DNA of 54,717 bases from Candidatus Methylopumilus sp. Lineage in GTDB: Bacteria; Pseudomonadota; Gammaproteobacteria; Burkholderiales; Burkholderiaceae_B. The notes under the pieces were generated by a model. The model was given only the letters and a program-made list of their open reading frames with translations. It searched no databases and was not told the origin of the DNA. The stretch covers positions 1-54,717 of the forward strand of contig JAIPCU010000002.1 in assembly GCA_021738045.1 (NCBI GenBank), given 5' to 3'. Below, in pieces: positions 25,104 to 34,017 of this stretch (position 1 is the stretch's first letter; every line of letters begins with the position of its first letter). Position numbers and translations under genes: made by a program.

Positions 25104-27459
25104 CTGCGGCCCCTTGTCGATTATCGGGGGCAGCGGCTGGCAAAGGAGCAGGCTTGGCGTCTGCAACAACCTTGCTGGCAGAGGTTTCGAGCGGGCTCTG
25201 GATCACAACACCTTCAACTCCGGTCAGGCGCGACTGAGCCTGGTACAAATCGTGGTACGCGCCGCCGCGAGCCAGTAAGTCGTCATGGTTACCAATCTCG
25301 ACAATCTCGCCACGATCAAGCACGACCAAACGATCGGCCTTGCGCAAGGTACTCAAGCGATGTGCGATCGCAATTGTGGTGCGACCTTGAATCAGGTTAT
25401 CCAGAGCTTCTTGGATCTCCATCTCGGTGGTGGTGTCAACCGATGAGGTCGCTTCATCCAAAATGAGAATCCGTGGATCAATCAGTAGCGCGCGCGCGAT
25501 TGAGATACGTTGACGCTCGCCGCCAGACAGCGCTTGACCTCGTTCGCCGACGAGTGAATCGTATCCTTGAGGCAGTCGCAAAATAAACTCGTGCGCACGC
25601 GCTGCACGCGCCGCCGCGACAATCTCTGAACGCGTTGCCTCAGGTTTACCGTAGGCGATGTTTTCAGCAATCGTGCCGAAAAACAAGAACGGCTCTTGCA
25701 ACACCAAACCAATGTTTCGCCTGAACGAGGCAAGCGAGTAGGCTCGGATATCAACGCCGTCCACTTTGATCCCACCCTCGGTGACATCATAAAAACGGCA
25801 AATCATATTCACCAGCGAACTCTTGCCCGAACCGCTGTGACCCACTAAGCCGATCATCTCGCCCGCGCCGATACTTAAATTGACGTTGCGCAATACCGTT
25901 CTGCTGCCGTAGCGAAAGCCAACATTGCTCAACTCAATACGCCCTTCTACACGCTCAAGCGGCACGGGACGCTGTGCATCGGGCACGCTCGACACGTGAT
26001 CCAAAATATCAAAAATACGCTTGGCTCCAGCAGCCGCTTGCTGCGTGTGCGACACAATGCGGCTCATTGAATCTAGTCGCGTGTAAAACCGGCCGATATA
26101 AGCCAAAAAGGCTGCCAGTACGCCAACCGTGATGGTGCTACTTGCCACCTGTGAAATACCGAAAATCCAAACCACCAGCAAGCCAATTTCAGTTAAGAAA
26201 GTCACAGAGGGCGCAAAGAGTGCCCACACTTTATTGATACGATCGTTGACCGCGAGATAACGGTCATTCGCTTCGCGAAACCGCGCGACTTCGCGGTGCT
26301 CTTGCGCAAACGCTTTGACCACCCGAATACCCGGAATCGTGTCAGCCAGCACGTTGGTCAGTTCGCTCCAAGAGCGATCAACCTTTTCAAAACCAAAGCG
26401 CAAACGATGGCGCACCAAGTGAATCATCCAGATAATCACTGGTAACGGGATGAGCGTGGTCAGCGCCAACCATGGATCAATCGAGATCAAGATACATGCC
26501 GTCATCACGATCATCAGCACGTCGTTGGCAAAATCAAGCAAATGCAACGACAAAAAGATATTAATGCGATCGGTTTCACTGCCAATGCGCGCCATCAAGT
26601 CACCGGTGCGCTTACCGCCAAAGTATTGCAATGACAGCGTTTGCAGGTGACTGAAGGTGGCGGTGCGCAGATCAGCGCCGATTCGTTCGCTCACCCAAGC
26701 AAGCAAGTAGGTACGGGCCCACCCAAGCAGCCAAGCCAACAACCCCGCGACCACCAGCCCAGTTAAGTACAACGCCACCAAATCGTAGTTAATCGGCTTG
26801 CCATTTTGAAACGGAATCAAAATGTCATCCATCAACGGCATGGTCAGATACGGTGGCACCAGTGTTGCCGCCGTCGAGAGCAAGGTCAGAATAAAGCCGA
26901 CAATCAGAGGCAATTTGTAAGGCCGAGCAAAACGCGCCAAACGCAACAGCGCCCAAGTATCACTCGGCCCCGCCTGCTCAGTGTCACAAACAGCACACTC
27001 ATCCTGGTCAAGCGCGAAAGGCGTACCGCAGGTTGGGCAAGAGGCAGCAGTGCTCTGCTGTGTATGCAGAGGGTCTGCTAGTTTTTGCTGAAGTTGAGTG
27101 AAGAGCTCGATCAGGCGACCCACCGCAGGCGACATGCCAAGCGTGTGACGCCAGACACTTAAGCGCAGCGCCCCTTCAAAGAGCTCGATGGTACCGACCC
27201 CCGCGTGGTCGCGATGCTGCAATAGTTGCGTGGTGGTAATCGGGAAAACAGCCCAGTCATGCGCCATCGACTCGCGCGATACCAATCGACTGGGCGTCAA
27301 AAACAAGATGCCCGCAGAGAATTGCAAATTCGAATCGAGATCGGGTTCGAGCCAGGCTAAGACTTTTTCGCCCGGTTCTAGCAAAGACTTGATCGCAACG
27401 GCCCAAGCCGTCGGCAGCGTTGACTCAAACGCAGGGTCGGCGGTTGGAAGGGGTGTCAT
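25096..27459 (-). CDS. ABC exporter (fused TMD-NBD) with N-terminal zinc-ribbon-containing domain, cyanophycin-locus associated
   Basis: N-terminal CPTCGTPFALDQDECAVCDTE; ABC TMD; GLVGHSGSGKSSLVNMICRFYD Walker A; LSGGERQRISIARALL signature; ILILDEATSSVD Walker B. Confidence 0.92.
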   Translation of the reverse strand: MTPLPTADPAFESTLPTAWAVAIKSLLEPGEKVLAWLEPDLDSNLQFSAGILFLTPSRLVSRESMAHDWAVFPITTTQLLQHRDHAGVGTIELFEGALRLSVWRHTLGMSPAVGRLIELFTQLQQKLADPLHTQQSTAASCPTCGTPFALDQDECAVCDTEQAGPSDTWALLRLARFARPYKLPLIVGFILTLLSTAATLVPPYLTMPLMDDILIPFQNGKPINYDLVALYLTGLVVAGLLAWLLGWARTYLLAWVSERIGADLRTATFSHLQTLSLQYFGGKRTGDLMARIGSETDRINIFLSLHLLDFANDVLMIVMTACILISIDPWLALTTLIPLPVIIWMIHLVRHRLRFGFEKVDRSWSELTNVLADTIPGIRVVKAFAQEHREVARFREANDRYLAVNDRINKVWALFAPSVTFLTEIGLLVVWIFGISQVASSTITVGVLAAFLAYIGRFYTRLDSMSRIVSHTQQAAAGAKRIFDILDHVSSVPDAQRPVPLERVEGRIELSNVGFRYGSRTVLRNVNLSIGAGEMIGLVGHSGSGKSSLVNMICRFYDVTEGGIKVDGVDIRAYSLASFRRNIGLVLQEPFLFFGTIAENIAYGKPEATRSEIVAAARAARAHEFILRLPQGYDSLVGERGQALSGGERQRISIARALLIDPRILILDEATSSVDTTTEMEIQEALDNLIQGRTTIAIAHRLSTLRKADRLVVLDRGEIVEIGNHDDLLARGGAYHDLYQAQSRLTGVEGVVIQSPLETSASKVVADAKPAPLPAAAPDNRQGAADV

Positions 27460-27532
27460 CTAGGCGGCACGCGTTGCCCATCAGTCGGCACGAACAACTG
27501 CAGCGGGAAGCGCTTCATTAGGGGCCAACAAG

Positions 27533-27555
27533 TTCGATTGAAAAATTCGATTGAA
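27533..27555. repeat. TTCGATTGAA direct repeat x2 (13-bp period) in the cphA2-like/ABC divergent intergenic region
   Basis: TTCGATTGAA at 27533-27542 and 27546-27555. Confidence 0.75.
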
Positions 27556-27659
27556 GTGAATCTTGCAAGTATAACGACCAACGCCCACCGAAACTACTCT
27601 TAGCCTCGTAAGTTGCTCTTGTTTGGCGATTTTGCTGCGATAATGATGGATTCAAGGTA

Positions 27660-27676
27660 TTGTTGCGACGCAACAA
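27660..27676. promoter_or_regulatory. Inverted repeat TTGTTGCG-A-CGCAACAA immediately upstream of the likely cphA2-like start
   Basis: Perfect 8-bp arms around one central base, ending 8 bp before ATG 27685. Confidence 0.5.
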
Positions 27677-27684
27677 ATGATGTA

Positions 27685-29859
27685 ATGACAACTAAAAGCA
27701 AGATCGTGTTCGAGCAAATCGTCAATTTGCTAGGGCCCAACAGTTGGACCTATCGCCCAGTGCTCGAGGCATGGGTAGATTTTGCCGCGATTGAAAACCA
27801 CCCGCCAACGCACAAGACCGCCGCTTTAGCGCGATTACTCGCCTGGGTGCCCGAGTTGGCACAATCGCATCTAAACCCCGAAGCCTCGCCCGGTACGCAA
27901 GGCACTCTAGCCGCGGGGCTCTGGTCGCCTCAGATACTCGAGCATCTGACCCTCACCTTGCAGTCGCTAGCAAATATGCCTGGTGGCTTTGGTGATACAC
28001 ATCAAACCTCTGAACCAACCCTGTATAAAGTCGTCGTACGCGCGTGGCACCCAAGCGTGACCACCTACGCACTGCACGCCGCTCGCGACTTGCTTGAAGC
28101 GGCTTTTAACGATGCTCAGGCTAACGTCGACGCCACGATCGCGCGTCTGCAAGACCTGCGCCACAAGCATTGCCTGGGCCCCAGCACCGCCTGCATCGTC
28201 GACGCCGCCGATGACCGCGATATCCCGGCCATCAGACTCAATACTGGCAACCTATTACAACTTGGCTACGGCATCAATCAACGGCGTATCTGGACAGCCG
28301 AAACCGATCGCACCGGAGCCATCGCCGAAACCATCTCGCGTGATAAAGATCTCACGAAATCTTTACTGCAAGCCTGCGGCGTCCCTGTCCCCACCGGTCA
28401 GGCTGTCGACTCCGCCACTGAGGCTTGGGAGGCAGCGCAAGAGCTCGGCGTTCCAGTTGTCGTTAAACCGAGCGACGGCAATCATGGGCGCGGGGTCTTC
28501 ACCAATCTCAGTACGCAGCAAGAAATCGAACAAGCCTACAACGTTGCCGTTCAAGAAGGCTCGGGCGTGTTGGTTGAACGCTTTATTTTGGGACAAGAGC
28601 ATCGCCTACTGGTGGTGGGTGGCAAATTGATTGCCGCAGCCAAGGGTGAATATGCACAAGTGACGGGCGACGGCGTCAGTTCGATCAAAACGCTAATTGA
28701 TACGCAACTCAACGCCGATCCGCGTCGTGGTCACGAAGAAGACCAACCATTAAATTATGTGCGACTCGACTCGGCGGCCCAACTAGAAATTGCCCGACAA
28801 GGCTATACACCGCAAACGATTTTGTCACTGGGGCAACAGGCTGTCATTCAACGCAACGGCAACGTTGCGGTTGACTGCACCGAGCTGGTGCATCCCGATG
28901 TCGCCGCCCTCGCCTGCACGGCAGCACGCATCGTGGGGTTAGATATCGCCGGGATCGATCTCGTGGCACTCGATATTTCAAAGCCCTTACAACAACAGGG
29001 CGGTGCAATTGTTGAAGTCAATGCGGGGCCTGGCTTGCTGATGCACTTAAAACCTGCCACTGGCACACCGCGTCAAGTTGGGCGCGATATCGTCGCGCAC
29101 AGTTTTGCGCTTGGTGACATGGCGCGCGTACCAGTGATCGGCATCACAGGCTCGCAAGGCAAAACCATGACGGGTAAGCTGCTGTTTCGCCTGTTGACAC
29201 TACATGGCTGGCGCTGTGGCCTCGCCAGCAGTGCCGGGCTATTTGTAGACAAACGACTCTTGCACAGCGGTGACTGCGCCAATTTTGAAAATGCGCGACT
29301 GGTTCTCATGAACCGTGAAGTGCAAACCGCAATTATTGAAAATGGTGCACACCAGTTACTCAGCGAAGGCCTAGCCTACGAGCGCTGCGAGGTTGGCATC
29401 ATCACCCAGATTGACTGGGCAGAAGACCTAGACGCCTACAAAATTCACAGTCACACCGAACGCGTCAAGGTGTACCGCACCCAGATGGACGTCATCCTGC
29501 CCAAAGGCATGGCGGTGCTCAATGCCGACGACCCACACATTGTTGAGCTTGCGCGCCATTGCGATGGCCAAATCACTTGGCTCTGTCTAGCGGGCGACGC
29601 CCCACTGATCCAAGCGCACCTTGCGCAAGGTCAGCGTGTTGTGTCGCTGATCGACGGTAAGCTGGCCTTGCTAGAGGGCACGCGCCAATACGTGCTTTGC
29701 TCAATCGACGCGATCGGCATCACCAAACTCGGGACGGATACGACGCAAACCTATAACGCGCTGGCCGCCGCTGCGGCGGCCTGGGCGCTTGGGCTGACCC
29801 CGGATTTAATTCACGCTGGCTTACTCAGTTTTGATCCGAATACTGCAGTGCCTCAATAA
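27685..29859 (+). CDS. CphA2-like cyanophycin synthetase paralog (ATP-grasp domain retained, Mur-ligase-like domain degenerate and C-terminally short)
   Basis: LLGPNSWTYRPVLEAWVDF N-terminus; ATP-grasp region VVVKPSDGNHGRGVFTNL; IVEVNAGPGLLMHLKP; altered P-loop GSQGKTMTGKL; ends before the Mur C-terminal domain. Confidence 0.87.
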   Translation: MTTKSKIVFEQIVNLLGPNSWTYRPVLEAWVDFAAIENHPPTHKTAALARLLAWVPELAQSHLNPEASPGTQGTLAAGLWSPQILEHLTLTLQSLANMPGGFGDTHQTSEPTLYKVVVRAWHPSVTTYALHAARDLLEAAFNDAQANVDATIARLQDLRHKHCLGPSTACIVDAADDRDIPAIRLNTGNLLQLGYGINQRRIWTAETDRTGAIAETISRDKDLTKSLLQACGVPVPTGQAVDSATEAWEAAQELGVPVVVKPSDGNHGRGVFTNLSTQQEIEQAYNVAVQEGSGVLVERFILGQEHRLLVVGGKLIAAAKGEYAQVTGDGVSSIKTLIDTQLNADPRRGHEEDQPLNYVRLDSAAQLEIARQGYTPQTILSLGQQAVIQRNGNVAVDCTELVHPDVAALACTAARIVGLDIAGIDLVALDISKPLQQQGGAIVEVNAGPGLLMHLKPATGTPRQVGRDIVAHSFALGDMARVPVIGITGSQGKTMTGKLLFRLLTLHGWRCGLASSAGLFVDKRLLHSGDCANFENARLVLMNREVQTAIIENGAHQLLSEGLAYERCEVGIITQIDWAEDLDAYKIHSHTERVKVYRTQMDVILPKGMAVLNADDPHIVELARHCDGQITWLCLAGDAPLIQAHLAQGQRVVSLIDGKLALLEGTRQYVLCSIDAIGITKLGTDTTQTYNALAAAAAAWALGLTPDLIHAGLLSFDPNTAVPQ

Positions 29860-29874
29860 TCACAGGAAATTGTT

Positions 29875-32451
29875 ATGGATGTCTCTCGTATTCGTGCCCT
29901 CCGCGGGCCAAATTTATGGACACGGTTAACTGCCATCGAGGCAGTCGTGACCTGCACCGATCGCGAGGCCAACTTAGACCAGTTGCCAGAATTTTTGACG
30001 CAGCTGCGTGCCCGCTTTCCTGATGTCAAATCTTTGCGCCCCTTCGGTCACAAAGACCCAATCACGATGGCGCATGCACTCGAGGCAGTGAGCTTAGGCT
30101 TACAGGCTGCTGCGGGCTGCCCCGTAGCCTTTGGTCAAACAATGTCAACGCCCGAACACGGTGTCTTTCAAATCGTCTTTCAGTACACCGAAGAACCCGT
30201 TGGTAGACTAGCATTGGATCTGGCCCAGACTTTATGCGTGGCGGCATTGAATAACGAGCCGTTTGACATTACTCAGGCACTATCGCGTTTGCGTGAACTC
30301 GACGAAGACGTTCGACTCGGACCCAGCACAGGTTCAATCGTCAACGCTGCGACCGCGCGCGGGATTCCCTATCGTCGACTCACTGAAGGCAGTTTGGTGC
30401 AGTTTGGTTGGGGCAGTAAACAACAGCGTATTCAAGCCGCAGAAACTGGCAACACAAGCGCCATCGCTGAAGCGATTGCACAAGATAAAGATCTGACCAA
30501 AATGTTGCTCGAGGCAGCCGGCGTGCCGGTACCACGTGGTTTTGTCGTCGAAGATGAAAATGAAGGCTGGGACATCGCCAATAAAATTGGCTTACCCGTG
30601 GTGGTCAAGCCGCGCGACGGCAATCAAGGCAAAGGGGTCGCCGTCAATATCGAAACCCGCGAGCAATTAAACGCAGCGTTCAAGGTCGCCTCAGAGATCA
30701 GCCGCGATGTGATTGTTGAGCAATATATTCCTGGTCACGACTTTAGAATGTTGGTGATTGGCAATCAACTTGTAGCCGCGGCACGACGCGATCCTCCTAC
30801 CGTCATTGGTGATGGCAAACACACCGTGGCGCAACTCGTCGATCAGGTCAACGCAGACCCACTGCGCGGAGACGGCCACGCCACTGCATTAACCAAAATC
30901 CGCTTTGATGAGATTGCTTTGGCCACACTCGCCACGCAAGGGCTCGACGCTCAATCCATTCCTGAAAAAGGCAAGCGCGTCTTGCTGCGAAATAATGCCA
31001 ACTTAAGCACTGGCGGCAGCGCAACCGATGTCACCGACGAGGTGCATCCCGAACTTGCGGCTCGCATGGTCACTGCTGCCCAAATGGTCGGCTTAGATAT
31101 CGCGGGTGTCGATCTCGTTGCCGAAACCATCTTAAAACCGATGGAAGAGCAGCGTGCCGGCATTGTCGAAATCAACGCGGCACCGGGCTTGCGTATGCAT
31201 TTAAGCCCCTCGTTTGGCAAACCACGCCAAGTCGGCGAAGCGATTATTTCAAGCATGTTTGCTGCAGGCGACAACGCGCGCATACCCGTTGTCGCAGTCA
31301 CTGGCACCAATGGCAAAACGACTACCGTACGTCTAACGTCGCATCTGCTGCGTACCAGCGGAAAACGCGTTGGCATGACCAATTCAGATGGCGTGTATAT
31401 TGAGCAACGCTGCATCGACACGGGCGACTGTAGTGGGCCACGCAGTGCGCGCAACGTACTGCTGCATCCTGATGTTGACGCCGCTGTGTTTGAAACGGCC
31501 AGAGGCGGAATTTTGCGCGAGGGCTTAGCCTTTGACCGCTGCGATGTCGCGATTGTCACCAATATCGGCGTGGGTGACCATCTCGGAATGAACTTTATCA
31601 ATACCGTTGACACACTTGCCCTGCTCAAGCGAGTCATCGTTCAAAACGTGGCACCCCACGGTACAGCGGTGCTCAACGCCGCCGATCCCATGGTGGCAAA
31701 AATGGCAGAGGCCTGCCCCGGCACGGTTATCTTTTTTAGCCTTGACCGCCTTCATCCGGTTCTGAACACTCATCGAGCTCAAGGTAAACGTGTGGTGTTC
31801 TGCGACAACGGCCAACTCGTTTGCAGCGAGGCAGGGCAAGACCATTCAATCGCGTTAAGTGCCATCCCCCTGACGCGCAACGGTACGATTAGTTTTCAAA
31901 TCGAAAATGCCATGGCGTCGGTCGCTGCGGCCTGGGCCCTGGGGCTTAGCTGGAAAACAATCGAAGCCGGCATGGCCACCTTCGTCAACGACGCCCAGAC
32001 CGCCCCCGGGCGCTTTAACGTCTTTGACTATCGCGGCGGCACGATCATTGCCGACTACGGTCATAACCCCGATGCTGTTCAAGCGCTTGTGCAGGCGATT
32101 GAAAGCATGCCCGCCACCAAGCGCACTGTCGTCATTAGTGGAGCGGGCGATCGACGCGACGAAGATATCTCTCGCCAAACCGAGATTTTGGGCGAAATTT
32201 TTGACGAAGCGATTTTGTACCAAGATCAGTGCCAACGCGGACGCGAGGATGGTGAGGTCTTAGCGTTACTGCAATTAGGCTTAAAACATGTCTCGCGCAC
32301 AAAAGAGATTCAAGAGATTCGCGGCGAGTTTCTTGCCATTGACACTGCGTTAGCCAAACTGAAACCGGGTCAGCTTTGCCTGATTTTGATTGATCAAGTG
32401 CAAGAAGCGCTTGATCACATCGCTAAGAGAATCGCCGAAGACCAGAATTAA
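29875..32451 (+). CDS. cphA: Cyanophycin synthetase
   Basis: MDVSRIRALRGPNLWTRLTAIEAVV; VVVKPRDGNQGKGVAVNI; VVAVTGTNGKTTTVRL; C-terminal FNVFDYRGGTIIADYGHNPDAVQAL and VVISGAGDRRDED. Confidence 0.95.
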   Translation: MDVSRIRALRGPNLWTRLTAIEAVVTCTDREANLDQLPEFLTQLRARFPDVKSLRPFGHKDPITMAHALEAVSLGLQAAAGCPVAFGQTMSTPEHGVFQIVFQYTEEPVGRLALDLAQTLCVAALNNEPFDITQALSRLRELDEDVRLGPSTGSIVNAATARGIPYRRLTEGSLVQFGWGSKQQRIQAAETGNTSAIAEAIAQDKDLTKMLLEAAGVPVPRGFVVEDENEGWDIANKIGLPVVVKPRDGNQGKGVAVNIETREQLNAAFKVASEISRDVIVEQYIPGHDFRMLVIGNQLVAAARRDPPTVIGDGKHTVAQLVDQVNADPLRGDGHATALTKIRFDEIALATLATQGLDAQSIPEKGKRVLLRNNANLSTGGSATDVTDEVHPELAARMVTAAQMVGLDIAGVDLVAETILKPMEEQRAGIVEINAAPGLRMHLSPSFGKPRQVGEAIISSMFAAGDNARIPVVAVTGTNGKTTTVRLTSHLLRTSGKRVGMTNSDGVYIEQRCIDTGDCSGPRSARNVLLHPDVDAAVFETARGGILREGLAFDRCDVAIVTNIGVGDHLGMNFINTVDTLALLKRVIVQNVAPHGTAVLNAADPMVAKMAEACPGTVIFFSLDRLHPVLNTHRAQGKRVVFCDNGQLVCSEAGQDHSIALSAIPLTRNGTISFQIENAMASVAAAWALGLSWKTIEAGMATFVNDAQTAPGRFNVFDYRGGTIIADYGHNPDAVQALVQAIESMPATKRTVVISGAGDRRDEDISRQTEILGEIFDEAILYQDQCQRGREDGEVLALLQLGLKHVSRTKEIQEIRGEFLAIDTALAKLKPGQLCLILIDQVQEALDHIAKRIAEDQN

Positions 32452-32486
32452 AAAACCACGCTCTCTTCGTATTGAAGAGAGCGTGG
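32450..32486 (-). terminator. Rho-independent terminator of phaR (minus strand), overlapping the cphA stop codon
   Basis: 13-bp perfect stem CCACGCTCTCTTC-gtatt-GAAGAGAGCGTGG (32456-32486), followed on the minus strand by TTTTTT (32450-32455). Confidence 0.9.
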
Positions 32487-32600
32487 CGGGATGACCTGTT
32501 CAAACCTCGTTGTCTAAAGAGAACTGCTAGCCACTGTCACGAGAAGCAGTGAAGCGTAGGCTCGCTTGCTCGTCAAGTTTGCGCGCTAAAAAAGAAGCTT

Positions 32601-33170
32601 TTAAGATTTCGCTTTGTCGCCAGCACCACCAGCAGCGAACGGAAACGCCGGAAACATCGCACGAGCCTGCTCTTGCAGTTTGTCTTGCATCTGCCCGAAC
32701 AAATCCTTGCTTTGCTCAACGTATGAATTCATCATATTTTGCATGACCGGTGTTTGGCCACTCATAAATTGAGTCCAAGCCTCGGGCGACAATTGGGTAT
32801 TCCCAAACAAACCTTTCGATTGATCTGCTAGGCGATCTTGCACTTCCATAAACGTCTGGATATTTTTTTCGAGGTAAGTACCCATCATCCCTTGCATGGC
32901 ATGACCATAAAATCGAATGACCTGAGCCAGCATGACCGACGAAAACATCGGCATACCACCGCTCTCTTCTTCGAGAATAATTTGGAGCAAAATACTACGC
33001 GTAAGATCTTCTGCAGACTTGGCATCTACGACTTTAAAGATCTCACTTTTAAGCACTAACTGTTTAACATCTGCCAACGTGATGTAGGTGCTAGTTTGCG
33101 TGTCGTACAGACGACGATTAGGATATTTTTTTATCAGACGTACGGATGCGTCTGTTGCCGCTTCGGTCAT
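32601..33170 (-). CDS. phaR: Polyhydroxyalkanoate synthesis repressor PhaR
   Basis: VRLIKKYPNRRLYDTQTSTYITLADVKQLVL DNA-binding domain; FGNTQLSPEAWTQFMSGQTPVMQNMMNSYVEQSKDLFGQMQ. Confidence 0.94.
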   Translation of the reverse strand: MTEAATDASVRLIKKYPNRRLYDTQTSTYITLADVKQLVLKSEIFKVVDAKSAEDLTRSILLQIILEEESGGMPMFSSVMLAQVIRFYGHAMQGMMGTYLEKNIQTFMEVQDRLADQSKGLFGNTQLSPEAWTQFMSGQTPVMQNMMNSYVEQSKDLFGQMQDKLQEQARAMFPAFPFAAGGAGDKAKS

Positions 33171-33238
33171 GCATGCCTCCAAAAATAACTATGTCATAAC
33201 AAACGATAGGTTGTTAGCAGCGCCAACAACCTACGGCC

Positions 33239-33976
33239 TTAACCCATGTGCAAACCACCGTTCAACGAAAAATCAGCACCGGTTGAAAACCCTGATTCTT
33301 CTGATGCAATCCACGCCACAATCGAGGCAATTTCTTCAGGACGCCCAAGTCGCTTCACCGGAATCGTTGCGACAATTTTTTCAAGAACTTCGGGGCGTAT
33401 TGCACGCACCATATCGGTGCCAATATAACCGGGCGACACCGTATTGACTGTCACGCCTTTACTGGCAACCTCTTGCGCAAGCGACATCGAAAAACCATGG
33501 ATCGCCGCTTTCGCGGTGGCGTAATTCGATTGCCCAAACTGACCTTTTTGCCCGTTAACCGAACTGATATTGATGATGCGACCAAAACCGCGATCGACCA
33601 TGGCTTCAATCACTTGTTTCGTCACGTTAAACAAACTATTCAGATTCGTATCCATCACGGCTCGCCAGTCGTCGGCCGACATTTTACGAAATACGCCATC
33701 GCGTGTGATCCCAGCATTGTTCACCAGAATATCGACTGGGCCATGCTCAGCCACGACCGCTTTAAACGCAGCTTCACATGAGTTCCAGTCTGAGACATTA
33801 CCGACAGAGGCATAAAACTTATAGCCGAGTGCTGCTTGCTCGGCCAACCATTGTCCGTAGTCACGGCTCGGGCCACAACCCGCAACAACCGTCATTCCTT
33901 CTTTTGCCAACCGCTGACAAATAGCAGTCCCGATCCCACCCATTCCACCGGTTACATACGCTAGCTTTGCACTCAT
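33239..33976 (-). CDS. phaB: Acetoacetyl-CoA reductase
   Basis: MSAKLAYVTGGMGGIGTAICQRLAKEG; SSVNGQKGQFGQSNYATAKAAIHGFSMSLAQE. Confidence 0.93.
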   Translation of the reverse strand: MSAKLAYVTGGMGGIGTAICQRLAKEGMTVVAGCGPSRDYGQWLAEQAALGYKFYASVGNVSDWNSCEAAFKAVVAEHGPVDILVNNAGITRDGVFRKMSADDWRAVMDTNLNSLFNVTKQVIEAMVDRGFGRIINISSVNGQKGQFGQSNYATAKAAIHGFSMSLAQEVASKGVTVNTVSPGYIGTDMVRAIRPEVLEKIVATIPVKRLGRPEEIASIVAWIASEESGFSTGADFSLNGGLHMG

Positions 33977-34017
33977 CCTCATCTCCTTTTGCCGCGCTGA
34001 CACGGCATTGACCAACG

